Below, one piece after another: positions 47,186 through 55,655 of a stretch of 64,000 nucleotides of DNA. The position numbers were made by a program, and so were the translations under genes. Below the pieces are notes generated by a model, which saw only the letters and a list, made by a program, of their open reading frames with translations, was not told the DNA's origin and did no database searches. The stretch covers positions 186,001 through 250,000 of the forward strand of contig NZ_JANHOI010000001.1 in NCBI RefSeq assembly GCF_026930205.1, written 5' to 3'. Within the stretch, counting starts at the first letter, position 1, and each line of letters starts with the position of its first letter. Source of the DNA: Bartonella sp. 220B (GTDB taxonomy: Bacteria > Pseudomonadota > Alphaproteobacteria > Rhizobiales > Rhizobiaceae).

Positions 47186-47935
47186 ATGACGTTCAACAGA
47201 TTCCTCACTGTATGTGTTGTGTTTGCGATGGAAATATTAACGGCATGCGGGACAAGATTGCCCGCATCTATTCGGGCTAAAGTTGAGCAGCCACTTCCAC
47301 AAGAAATCCACAATAGAATGGCTCTCTATAATATCGACCCCTATGCACCAATTATGATGCGGTTTTTTAAGGAGGAGAATGTTGCTGAGATTTGGAAACA
47401 ATCGCGTTCGGGGCCTTTTGTATTGGTGGCTCGCTATGGTATTTGCAAATGGTCCGGGCGGCTTGGACCAAAATATAAAGAGGGGGATTTACAGACACCA
47501 GAAGGGTTTTATACCATTACTGCAAACCAAATGAATCCTTACTCAAAATATTATCTTTCCTTTAATATAGGTTTTCCAAATCTTTACGATCAGGCACATG
47601 GTCGTACAGGAAGACATCTTATGGTGCATGGTTCTTGTTTCTCTGCTGGTTGTTATTCTATGAGTGATAAAAATATGGCACAAATTTATGCTTTTGCGCG
47701 AGACGCTTTTAGAGGAGGACAGAGAGAATTTCAGTTGCAAGCTTTTCCTTTTCGCATGACCGATGATAATATGAAACGCTATCGTACCGATCCACATTAT
47801 CAATTTTGGGTAATGCTTAAAGAGGGCTATGATTTTTTTGAGGAAAATCGTAAGCCTCCAACAGTTCAAGTTTATGAAAAACGTTATGTTTTTAATCGTG
47901 ACACTGATAAAATTTCTGCTTCTCTAATACCGTAA
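47186..47935 (+). CDS. YafK-type L,D-transpeptidase lipoprotein
   Basis: The 249-residue protein has a signal peptide with a lipobox ending LTAC (Cys21) and a YkuD-fold domain: GPFVLVARYGICKWSGRLGPK, LQTPEGFYTI, and the active-site motif with His148-Gly149 and Cys156 in SAGCYSM. The family (YafK/DpaA type) acts on meso-DAP links of peptidoglycan or bound lipoprotein in the periplasm. The lipobox places it in a membrane. The inverted repeat AAAGCATT/AATGCTTT at 47934-47981 follows the gene. Confidence 0.85.
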   Translation: MTFNRFLTVCVVFAMEILTACGTRLPASIRAKVEQPLPQEIHNRMALYNIDPYAPIMMRFFKEENVAEIWKQSRSGPFVLVARYGICKWSGRLGPKYKEGDLQTPEGFYTITANQMNPYSKYYLSFNIGFPNLYDQAHGRTGRHLMVHGSCFSAGCYSMSDKNMAQIYAFARDAFRGGQREFQLQAFPFRMTDDNMKRYRTDPHYQFWVMLKEGYDFFEENRKPPTVQVYEKRYVFNRDTDKISASLIP

Positions 47936-48091
47936 AGCATTTCTAATAATCGTAATTTTTCTGCTTTTTTGAGAATGCTTTGTTCTTGATTAATAGTGTG
48001 TGGGTGCTTGTAGTGAGATGTGGTAGAGCGTGTTTGAAAATCCACTCTCTTTGTTTGTTAGAAATTTTTTTATTGAAGATTAAAGGAGAAA

Positions 48092-49153
48092 TTAAAATTT
48101 CATTCCTGGAATGGCTAGGGGGTTGTTTAGTATAGCCGTTTTGTCGGCAGTATCTATTGCTGGTTTGTTTAAAAATGCATCGAAGAGTTTTTGTACTGCT
48201 TCTTTTTCAATTCCATCTGCAATGATAACAAAGCGGGTTTGTATGATTCCCTGTGGCCAAGCTGCAAGCCTTATAGGTGGATGAAAAAATGTCTGTACAC
48301 CATGCAACACAAGTGGGCGGTGTGGATCATCACGCAAGGCAATAATTGCTTTAAGACGTAATAATTTTGTGCCATAAAGGTCTCGTAGGAGATCTAAAAA
48401 AGCTTCAACAGTTGTGTAATCAAGAAGTTCCTCGCAGTCTAATAAAAAGGTGCGAATGGTCCAAGGGTGTGTATGATCATGTGGAGTACTGGTGAGCCAT
48501 TGTTTAAATTGCCTATTTTCTTCTTTTTCATCCCATAATGTCTTACCTATTAAGGCACTTGAACAACAATGATCAGAATGGGCATCGATGATTTGTGCTG
48601 TGGGATTTATTGTTTTGAGTGTGTTAATAAGCGTATTTGAAAGCACTTTTTCATTCATAAGATCTGTTTTTGTAAGAATAATTTTATCCGCAAGTGCTAA
48701 TTGTTTTTGTATTTCAGGGTAACGTTTGAGTATGGAAGGTGTGCTTAATATATCAAATGTTGCAAGAACAGCGTCGATAGAAAATGCTTGCGTTAAAAGT
48801 GGATGGCTGAGAAGAGCTTGTAAAATAGGGGCTGGATCAGCTAAGCCTGTTGTTTCGATGATAATGCGGTCGAGTTGTTTGAGATCTCCTCTATCAATGC
48901 GATTAATTAAATCAGTCAATGTATCGATAAGATCACTGCGTAAATTACAGCATAAGCAACCATTTGTTAGTTCGATGATTCCTTCTGTCGTTTTTTCAAC
49001 TAGAAGATGGTCAATCCCCACTTCGCCAAATTCATTGATGATAACAGCACAATCAGCTAAAAGAGGATCGCGTAATATACGATTGAGAAAAGTTGTTTTT
49101 CCAGAGCCTAAAAAGCCAGTAATAAGCGTGAGAGGAATGCGCGTTGTTTTCAT
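48092..49153 (-). CDS. CobW/COG0523 family GTP-binding metal chaperone
   Basis: The 353-residue G3E GTPase has a P-loop GFLGSGKT at about residues 13-20, the metal-binding NGCLCCNLR (CxCC), and TKTDLM as the guanine-specificity motif. The C-terminal CobW_C domain lies after about residue 230, with a His-rich entry SDHCCSSALIG and THPHDHTHP-like residues. COG0523 proteins deliver zinc or cobalt to client enzymes. There is no cobalamin gene nearby, so a zinc role (YjiA/ZigA type) is more likely than CobW proper. Confidence 0.85.
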   Translation of the reverse strand: MKTTRIPLTLITGFLGSGKTTFLNRILRDPLLADCAVIINEFGEVGIDHLLVEKTTEGIIELTNGCLCCNLRSDLIDTLTDLINRIDRGDLKQLDRIIIETTGLADPAPILQALLSHPLLTQAFSIDAVLATFDILSTPSILKRYPEIQKQLALADKIILTKTDLMNEKVLSNTLINTLKTINPTAQIIDAHSDHCCSSALIGKTLWDEKEENRQFKQWLTSTPHDHTHPWTIRTFLLDCEELLDYTTVEAFLDLLRDLYGTKLLRLKAIIALRDDPHRPLVLHGVQTFFHPPIRLAAWPQGIIQTRFVIIADGIEKEAVQKLFDAFLNKPAIDTADKTAILNNPLAIPGMKF

Positions 49154-49162
49154 ATTTCATCA

Positions 49163-50266
49163 TCAACCATGACGTACTGATTTTTTTATAGGGTGGTTCT
49201 CTTGCTTTTTATAGGGAATGTGAAATTTTTTTAGGGGCTTTGTTTTTGCTTTATGTATTTGTGGTGTACTAATGAGTCGTACTGGTAAAGGAAGAGCAGA
49301 AGAAGGTGAAGGAGTGATAAAAGGTGAAGAGAGGATAACATTTCCTTGATCATCATAAGAGTTTGCAAGCATTTTCACAGCTTCAGGCGTGCATGTTTGT
49401 TGTTTCATATCACTTGCTTGTGTCATTTTAGTGCCATAGGGTTTTAGGGTTGCTAATGTTGTTTGGGGCAATCCTTGGTACAAAAAGCCTGTTTCAAGTA
49501 ATTGTGCGGCTTTTTCTTCTCTTTCACTTACGTTTGTAGATCCTAAAATGACAGCAATAATCGTGCGTTTGTTGCGGGTTGCTGAGGCAACAAGATTGAA
49601 ACCGGAGGCACAAATAAAGCCTGTTTTCATGCCGTCGATTCCGTTAAAACGACCAATAAGATTGTTTGAATTGGGTTGAATTTTTCGTTTTTTACCAAAA
49701 TCAATAGCTGGAATAGAAAAATAATGGACATATTGAGGAAATTCTCGACGAATCTGAACTGCTAAAAGAGCAATGTCACGTGCTGTAGAATAATTATAGG
49801 GGTTTGGTAAGCCACTTGCATTCGCAAAATGTGTTCCAAACATGCCAAGACGTTGCGCTTCAGCATTCATTTTTCGCACAAAAGCTTCTTGTGAACCAGC
49901 AACTGCTTCACTCATAGCAATAGCCAAATCATTGGTGGAATTAACCAGAGTAATCGTTAAGGCTGTATCAAGTGTAAGAACGGAACCAGCTTTATAACCT
50001 GAACGGTGTGGAGGAGCTTTTGCCGCATATTCGCTGATGGTGATGTGTTGATTTGGCGAAATTTCTCCTCGGCTCATACCACGGAAAATAATATAAGCGG
50101 TCATTAATTTTGTTAAAGAGGCAGGATACCAGCGATCAAAGGCTTGATTGTGCTCTAAAATGAGTCCAGTTTTCACGTCAACAGAAATAAAAGGCTGAGC
50201 GAGAGCAAAGGGACTCATCAAACTCATAACCAAAGATAAAAATAAATTATAAAAAATCTGCCGCAT
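49163..50266 (-). CDS. D-alanyl-D-alanine carboxypeptidase (penicillin-binding protein)
   Basis: The 367-residue serine peptidase has a signal peptide (to about ALAQ, residue 24) and the three active-site motifs: SLTK in YPASLTKLMTAY, SxN in NSTNDLAIA, KTG in GMKTGFICASG. It trims the terminal D-Ala of peptidoglycan stem peptides. The basic, Pro-rich tail of about 60 residues after the catalytic domain may help membrane attachment. ATG 50266 is chosen over the TTG five codons upstream. Confidence 0.9.
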   Translation of the reverse strand: MRQIFYNLFLSLVMSLMSPFALAQPFISVDVKTGLILEHNQAFDRWYPASLTKLMTAYIIFRGMSRGEISPNQHITISEYAAKAPPHRSGYKAGSVLTLDTALTITLVNSTNDLAIAMSEAVAGSQEAFVRKMNAEAQRLGMFGTHFANASGLPNPYNYSTARDIALLAVQIRREFPQYVHYFSIPAIDFGKKRKIQPNSNNLIGRFNGIDGMKTGFICASGFNLVASATRNKRTIIAVILGSTNVSEREEKAAQLLETGFLYQGLPQTTLATLKPYGTKMTQASDMKQQTCTPEAVKMLANSYDDQGNVILSSPFITPSPSSALPLPVRLISTPQIHKAKTKPLKKFHIPYKKQENHPIKKSVRHG

Positions 50267-50363
50267 TAAGTTTAAGTCCAATTTCTACTTATCAGTAACT
50301 TAGAACTCTTTTAATGTAGCACATAAAACTTGCGAATCCAGAACCGTGAGCGCAAATGGTTAA

Positions 50364-51173
50364 TTACATTTCAATTTTTTTCAATGATTTCAGTTCTTGA
50401 AGCCTTTTTACAGCGGAAGGTGGCATAGGTGGTGGGCTTCGATCTTTCGTTGCTAGTAGAAGTAATTCATCGCAAGCTTTTTCTGTTTTTTGGACGAGTT
50501 GGTTTAGAAACTCATGTTTACTTAAACCAGCATCTATGGGAGGAAGAATACGAACACGAATAGTTCCAGGATAACGGCGAAAATTGTTGCGTGGCCAATA
50601 TAAACCAGCATTGTGCGCAATGGGAACAACTTGAAGGTCCAATTCATTGTAAAGCGCAACAATCCCTGATTTATAATCGGGTTCTTGGCCTGGTTGTCGG
50701 CGTGTCCCTTCGGGAAAGATCAGAATTTGACGCCCTTGTTTTGCTTTTTCTTTTGCTTTTTGTATGATGGTTTTTAAAGCTTTAATGGGTGTGGTTCGGT
50801 TGATGGGGATAATCTGTGTTTTTGCCATATACCAGCCAAAAAGGGGAATCCATGTCAATTCACGTTTTAGGATAAGAGCAGGGTCATCAAGATAGGGGAC
50901 AAGACCAAAAGTTTCCCATGCAGATTGGTGTTTGGGAGCGATGATATAGGATCCCTTTGGAAGATTTTCTAATCCTTCAATTTCATAGTTTGTGCCTGCA
51001 ATGTATTTTTGTAAAAAAAGTGTAACACGCGCCCATGTTTTAGGTACAATCCACGCTTTTTTGCGTGGCATTAAAAAATAAACGGGGGCGTAAAGAATCA
51101 TTTGTATGAAGGTCGTTGTATAAAAAGCGAATGTAAAAAGAAGAGAACGAAGAACAAGCACTGTATTTTCCAT
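50364..51173 (-). CDS. plsC: 1-acyl-sn-glycerol-3-phosphate acyltransferase
   Basis: The 269-residue membrane enzyme makes phosphatidic acid from lysophosphatidic acid. The acyltransferase motif is KHQSAWE (HX4E in place of the textbook HX4D), followed by the substrate motif FPEGTRR and VPIAHNAGLYWP. One N-terminal membrane helix lies at about residues 8-33. Variants with Glu occur in many proteobacterial PlsC proteins. It is divergent from thiD. Confidence 0.9.
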   Translation of the reverse strand: MENTVLVLRSLLFTFAFYTTTFIQMILYAPVYFLMPRKKAWIVPKTWARVTLFLQKYIAGTNYEIEGLENLPKGSYIIAPKHQSAWETFGLVPYLDDPALILKRELTWIPLFGWYMAKTQIIPINRTTPIKALKTIIQKAKEKAKQGRQILIFPEGTRRQPGQEPDYKSGIVALYNELDLQVVPIAHNAGLYWPRNNFRRYPGTIRVRILPPIDAGLSKHEFLNQLVQKTEKACDELLLLATKDRSPPPMPPSAVKRLQELKSLKKIEM

Positions 51174-51303
51174 TTTATATCTGCAAAGAGACCATGTATA
51201 TAACGTAATTTATGTGAGAAAACATCTCTCTTTATGTTTTTTCAAATATCTCTTTTTTCGATAACCTCTTTTCTGATATTTAAAAACATAAGGAAACAGG
51301 CTC

Positions 51304-52167
51304 ATGAAACTACAGAGTAGCCAAGATACTCTTTTGATCCCCCGGATTTTATCTATTGCGGGTACTGATCCTTCTGGTGGCGCTGGAATGCAAGCGGATT
51401 TGAAGGTTTTTTCAGCTATGAAAACCTATGGTATGAGTGTGGTGACGGCTGTTGTTGCACAAAACACACAAGGTGTACGTGCTTTTCAGGCTTTAGATGC
51501 TTCTTTTGTCGCTGACCAAATTGATTCCGTTTTTGAAGATATTCATGTGGATGCCGTTAAGATTGGTATGGTGGCAAATGCCCAAATTGCTCAAATTATT
51601 GCAGAGCGTTTGGCTTATTATAAACCCCGTTTTATTGTTTTTGATCCCGTTATGGTGGCAAAAAGTGGTGATGTCCTTTTAGAGCCCGATACGATTGAAA
51701 TCATGCGTGATGTTCTTGTTCCACTGTCAACTTTGATCACGCCAAATTTGCCTGAGGCAGCACTATTATTGGGATATGAAGTGCAATGGTCTTTAAACGC
51801 TATGTACCAATATGGTCCGCAGCTTTTGGCATTAGGTTGTCATGCAGCTCTGTTGAAGGGTGGGCATTTAAGCGCACTTACTAGAAAAAGTACAACGAAT
51901 CACAATGATTCAAGTCCAGATCTTTATTGCGATTCTAAAGAATGTGTTATGCTGGAAGCTTCTCGTTTCATGACCACGCATGATCACGGTACAGGTTGTA
52001 CTATTTCAGCTGCGATTGCAGCTTTATTGCCAACACAGCCTTTGGGGTGTGCTGTTAAACAAGCAAAAGACTATTTGAATGGCGCTTTATCTGCTTCAAG
52101 CGCTTTACAAATAGGAAAAGGACGAGGACCACTTCACCATTTTTATAAATTATGGAAGAGTGAATAA
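51304..52167 (+). CDS. thiD: Hydroxymethylpyrimidine/phosphomethylpyrimidine kinase
   Basis: The 287-residue ribokinase-family enzyme phosphorylates HMP and HMP-P for thiamine synthesis or salvage. Motifs are SIAGTDPSGGAGMQADLKVF at the N-terminus, VFDPVMVAKSG and the anion-hole HDHGTGCTISAA. No other thi gene is in the window and no TPP riboswitch is seen upstream. It may serve salvage; thiamine diphosphate is needed by SucA. Confidence 0.93.
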   Translation: MKLQSSQDTLLIPRILSIAGTDPSGGAGMQADLKVFSAMKTYGMSVVTAVVAQNTQGVRAFQALDASFVADQIDSVFEDIHVDAVKIGMVANAQIAQIIAERLAYYKPRFIVFDPVMVAKSGDVLLEPDTIEIMRDVLVPLSTLITPNLPEAALLLGYEVQWSLNAMYQYGPQLLALGCHAALLKGGHLSALTRKSTTNHNDSSPDLYCDSKECVMLEASRFMTTHDHGTGCTISAAIAALLPTQPLGCAVKQAKDYLNGALSASSALQIGKGRGPLHHFYKLWKSE

Positions 52168-52413
52168 AGCAATTGCATATGAAACAATTCTATTTCAGGG
52201 CTGGTTGAGTGGCTGTTGTCGTTTGTTTGATAGGAGTTGCTTAGGAAGTGGGATAAGCAGAGGTATGTGATGATCATTTTTACCACTTCATACATTTTTC
52301 GCAAACTTGGATTTCGGAGGTGGAAAATGGAAAAAATCAAAATTTGATGGCAAACAGAAGAGAGATTTTTCAAAAATTTATAAATTCAAAGAACTATAAA
52401 AAAATGAATTGCT

Positions 52414-52462
52414 GCAAAACCTGGTGGCAAATTGTGCAAAACCTAGTGACAAGCTACAATGG
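52414..52462 (+). repeat. Degenerate direct repeat, copy A
   Basis: This 49-base segment aligns without gaps to 52587-52635 with 35 of 49 identical positions. The first 22 bases and the next 22 also resemble each other (both begin GCAAAACCT). Read in one frame the two copies give similar peptides (KTWWQIVQNLVTSYNG and KTYCQIIQKLPASYNE), which hints at former coding sequence. Confidence 0.55.
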
Positions 52463-52586
52463 TCCGACAAGAATCGTCCCCCTTGCATTTCAAGCCGACT
52501 TTACACGCTTTAGCGATCTGTAAAAATAGGAGAAGAAAAAAAGACTCATGAAAGGAGCTTTAAATGACCTTTGAAAAAAAATTGGT

Positions 52587-52635
52587 ATAAAACCTACTGT
52601 CAAATTATACAAAAGCTGCCGGCAAGCTACAACGA
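52587..52635 (+). repeat. Degenerate direct repeat, copy B
   Basis: Partner of the segment at 52414-52462, about 71 percent identical by direct counting. It ends 24 bases before the CCA end of tRNA-Gly. Confidence 0.55.
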
Positions 52636-52659
52636 ATAGATATAAAAATACAAAATCCA

Positions 52660-52734
52660 TGGAGCGGGCGATGGGATTCGAACCCACGACCCCAACCTTG
52701 GCAAGGTTGTGCTCTACCCCTGAGCTACACCCGC
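52660..52734 (-). tRNA. tRNA-Gly(GCC)
   Basis: The minus strand folds into a standard cloverleaf: acceptor GCGGGTG/CGCCCGC with one G-U pair, D stem GCTC/GAGC, anticodon stem CAACC/GGTTG with loop TTGCCAA (anticodon GCC), T arm with GTTCGAATC, discriminator U and encoded CCA. A possible promoter is TTGCAA (52794-52799) with a 17-base spacer to CATACA (52771-52776) on the minus strand. Confidence 0.96.
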
Positions 52735-52926
52735 TCACCGATTCGAAACATATTTTGCTTCGGATGATGTTGTATGGCGTAGGCTTCTCTGAATTGCAAC
52801 AAAAAAATAACATTTCAATTTGATTTATTTTGTAGGCATTACAGAAATAAAAATAAAGATTGATTTTAATAGTGTTTTTCAATAGATTGCCCCTCCTTAA
52901 TTATTGCAAAAGAGGGGCGGAGCAGA

Positions 52927-53904
52927 ATGTTGAAAAGAATAAATATATTGTGGATCGTGGTTGCGGCTATTTTTATCATAAATGGTTTTGCAAAAGCAGA
53001 TGATCATATTAAACATGTTAAAGTGGCAATTACGCAAATTATGTCACATCCTGCTGCGGATGCTGTGCGTAAAGGGGTGGAAGATGCTCTGGCAGAAAGT
53101 GGCTATAAGCAGGGTGAAAATTTTGAAATCACTTTCTTGTCCGCACAGGGCAATATTTCTACAGCAACACAAATTGCACGTAAATTTGTTGGTGATAAAC
53201 CTGATGTTATTGTAGCAATTACTACGCCTTCAGCGCAAACAATGTTTGCGGCAACAAAGACAATTCCTATTGTTTTTGCTGCAATTTCTGATCCTGTTGG
53301 AGCAAAAATAGTCCCTTCTCTTATAAAGCCTGGCGGTAATGTAACAGGGGCTTCTGATCGCATAGATATTGCGGGAAGTCTCAGTCTTTTGCGGGAGGTA
53401 AAACCAGATTTGAAAAAACTTGGTTATCTTTATAATGCTTCTGAAGCAAATTCAGTGTCAACGCTTAAGACGTTGAAAGAAGAAGCCAATAAAGTAGGAA
53501 TTGAAGTTATTCCTTCATCTGCGCCTAAGCTTTCTGATGTTCAAGCGGCAACACGCGCTTTAATTGGTAAGGTGGATATGGTTTTTATTCCTGCTGATAA
53601 TACAATTCTTTCTGCTTTAGAAGGAACAGTAAAAGTCGCTCAGGAAGCAAACATTCCTATATTCTCTGTCGATTTTAACTCTATAGGACGTGGACCTTTT
53701 ATGACCAAAGGTGTCAATTTCTATGATGTAGGGGTTGATGCTGGGAAGTTGGCTGTGCGTATTTTAAAGGGCGAAAAGCCTGGCGATATTGATGTTGTGC
53801 TAGCGGCTAATAATGATATCCGTATTGATATGAAAGCAGCTAAAAAAGCAGGTATTGTTATTCCGCAAGCAGTTATTGAACGCGCAACAAAAATTCTTCA
53901 ATAG
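52927..53904 (+). CDS. ABC transporter substrate-binding protein (TrpX-like)
   Basis: The 325-residue periplasmic protein has a signal peptide (about residues 1-24, ending FAKA) and a two-lobed binding domain of the DUF534/TrpX type: VKVAITQIMSHPAADAVRKG, AITTPSAQTM, VFAAISDPVGAKIV, GGNVTGASD. Members bind aromatic amino acids (Trp/Tyr) in other bacteria; the ligand here is not proven. It is the first gene of the binding protein, permease, ATPase set. Confidence 0.87.
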   Translation: MLKRINILWIVVAAIFIINGFAKADDHIKHVKVAITQIMSHPAADAVRKGVEDALAESGYKQGENFEITFLSAQGNISTATQIARKFVGDKPDVIVAITTPSAQTMFAATKTIPIVFAAISDPVGAKIVPSLIKPGGNVTGASDRIDIAGSLSLLREVKPDLKKLGYLYNASEANSVSTLKTLKEEANKVGIEVIPSSAPKLSDVQAATRALIGKVDMVFIPADNTILSALEGTVKVAQEANIPIFSVDFNSIGRGPFMTKGVNFYDVGVDAGKLAVRILKGEKPGDIDVVLAANNDIRIDMKAAKKAGIVIPQAVIERATKILQ

Positions 53905-53967
53905 ATCTCCATTAATGTGATGTTGATACGGTAAACGTGTATTAAGTTTTTATGGGGAATATTTTGG

Positions 53968-54864
53968 ATGAATATATTTGCGCTTTCTGGTGCTGTAGAA
54001 TTAGGTCTTATTTATGCGTTTGTTGCAATTGGAGTTTATCTCTCATTCCGCGTCTTAGATTTTCCTGATTTAACTGTTGATGGTTCGTTTCTTCTCGGGT
54101 CGTGTGTCTGTGGTATTTTGATTCTTTTGGGCTTCAATCCATGGGCAGCTATGGCATGCGCTTTTTGCGCGGGTATGCTCGCTGGTTTGTTAACAGCGTT
54201 GCTGAATTTGCATTTTGGTATTTTAAATCTTTTGGCTTCAATTTTAACAATGTCGGCGCTTTATACGGTTAATCTTCGTATTATGGGGGTTATGGGAGGG
54301 GCTAATGTTAATTTGGCTCTTGCGGATACAGTTTTAACTCCTTTCTATAATCTGTTAGGATTGCCTGATATTTTTATACGGCCTCTTTTTATTGGTTCTG
54401 TATTACTGATTGTGGCATTTTTAATTTGGCGCTTTTTAGAAAGCGAAATAGGTCTTGCCATGAGAGCAATGGGTACCAATCCACGTATGGCTACTGCACA
54501 AGGGATTCACAGATCCGCGTTAATTTATTTTGGTATGGGGCTTTCAAATGCATGCGTTGCACTTGGAGGTTCCCTTTATATTCAAACCGCAATTGCTACT
54601 GATATTACCGGGGGCGCTGGTACGATTGTTTTCGGTTTAGCTGCGGTTATTATTGGTGAAACTCTTTTTCGTACGCGTAATATTTTGTGGATTATCATCA
54701 GTTGTGTTGTTGGATCTGTTCTTTACCGTGTCGCAGTGCAATTTGCTTTTGAAGCAAATGCAATTGGTATTGATACGTCAACAGATCTTCAGTTGATTAC
54801 AGCGTTGCTAGTTGCTTCAGCTCTCATTATACCACGTTATTGGGGGAGACGTAAACATGATTGA
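53968..54864 (+). CDS. ABC transporter permease (TrpY-like)
   Basis: The 298-residue protein has about eight membrane helices of the branched-chain amino acid type permease superfamily. FRVLDFPDLTVDGSFLLGS is the family N-terminal motif and AMGTNPRMATAQGI is the coupling region that contacts the ATPase. It overlaps the ATPase gene by 8 bases and is the single permease of the set, as in DUF534-linked systems. Confidence 0.87.
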   Translation: MNIFALSGAVELGLIYAFVAIGVYLSFRVLDFPDLTVDGSFLLGSCVCGILILLGFNPWAAMACAFCAGMLAGLLTALLNLHFGILNLLASILTMSALYTVNLRIMGVMGGANVNLALADTVLTPFYNLLGLPDIFIRPLFIGSVLLIVAFLIWRFLESEIGLAMRAMGTNPRMATAQGIHRSALIYFGMGLSNACVALGGSLYIQTAIATDITGGAGTIVFGLAAVIIGETLFRTRNILWIIISCVVGSVLYRVAVQFAFEANAIGIDTSTDLQLITALLVASALIIPRYWGRRKHD

Positions 54865-55651
54865 GTTTTCTCATGTCGGAGTCACATTTAAACCAAAAAC
54901 GCCTTTGGAAAAACAAGCCCTCATTGACATTAATCTCAAAATTGATCGGGGTAGTTTTGTTACAATTATTGGTTCGAATGGTGCTGGTAAATCAACTTTG
55001 CTTAGTGTGTTAGCGGGTGCGATTCCCCCTACAGAGGGGAAAGTGCTTATCAATGGGCAAAATGTTTCTAGGCAATCAGTCAGTGAGCGAGCCGACAGGA
55101 TTGCTTGTGTTTTCCAAGATTCATTAATGGGTAGCTGCGGTTCTTTAACCATTGAAGAAAATTTAGCTCTTGCAGCTATGCGTGGGAAGCGCCGTGGTTT
55201 GCGTTCAGCGTTGAATTATAAAAAACGGCAAATTTTCCGTGATGAAATTGCTCAATTAGGTATTGGGCTTGAGACATATATTCATAATCCTATGGATAGT
55301 TTGTCAGGTGGACAACGTCAAGTTGTTTGTCTTGTGATGGCTACTTTAGCACATGCAGATGTTTTATTGCTTGATGAGCATACTTCAGCATTAGATCCTG
55401 GAATGGCTGATTTTGTCATGCAGTTGACCGAAAAAATTGTTGAAGAGAAAAAGTTAACCACTATTATGGTCACGCATTCTATGCGTCAGGCTCTTGATCA
55501 TGGAGATCGGACATTGATGTTGCATGGCGGAAAAGTGATTTTAGATGTGCGTCAAGAAGAGCGTAAGGGATTGGATGTGAGCGATCTTATCGGTATGTTT
55601 CAAAGGGTTCGTGGAGAAGCCCTTGATGATGATGAACTTTTAATGGATTGA
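54857..55651 (+). CDS. ABC transporter ATP-binding protein (TrpZ-like)
   Basis: The 264-residue ATPase has Walker A GSNGAGKST (about residues 39-47), the signature LSGGQRQ, Walker B VLLLDEHTSALDP and the switch His in VTHSMRQAL. It powers the import system encoded by the two genes before it. ATG 54857 overlaps the permease stop. holA starts 4 bases after its stop. Confidence 0.92.
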   Translation: MIEFSHVGVTFKPKTPLEKQALIDINLKIDRGSFVTIIGSNGAGKSTLLSVLAGAIPPTEGKVLINGQNVSRQSVSERADRIACVFQDSLMGSCGSLTIEENLALAAMRGKRRGLRSALNYKKRQIFRDEIAQLGIGLETYIHNPMDSLSGGQRQVVCLVMATLAHADVLLLDEHTSALDPGMADFVMQLTEKIVEEKKLTTIMVTHSMRQALDHGDRTLMLHGGKVILDVRQEERKGLDVSDLIGMFQRVRGEALDDDELLMD

Positions 55652-55655
55652 TATT

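Larger units (their letters stand above)
52168..52659. other. Non-coding stretch between thiD and tRNA-Gly with a degenerate repeat
   Basis: This 492-bp gap carries no recognisable complete gene. It contains two related 49-base segments (separate entry) and a short open frame from GTG 52320 to 52523 preceded by GGAGG. The frame encodes a 67-residue peptide with KTWWQIVQNLVTSYNG in its centre and no known domain. It may be a decayed gene beside a tRNA, a common place for insertions and deletions. Confidence 0.5.

Noticed and set aside
47934-47981. AAAGCATT/AATGCTTT inverted repeat after the L,D-transpeptidase as a terminator
   Set aside because: The stem is 8 bp with a loop of about 32 bases and no T run directly after it, so it is too weak to call.
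51174-51303. Thiamine (TPP) riboswitch before thiD
   Set aside because: The CUGAGA and ACCUGA core motifs of the TPP aptamer are not present in the 130-base leader.
52490-52882. Leftward 130-codon frame containing GVEHNLAKVGVVGSNP
   Set aside because: This is a translation of tRNA-Gly in a protein frame and has no other family features.
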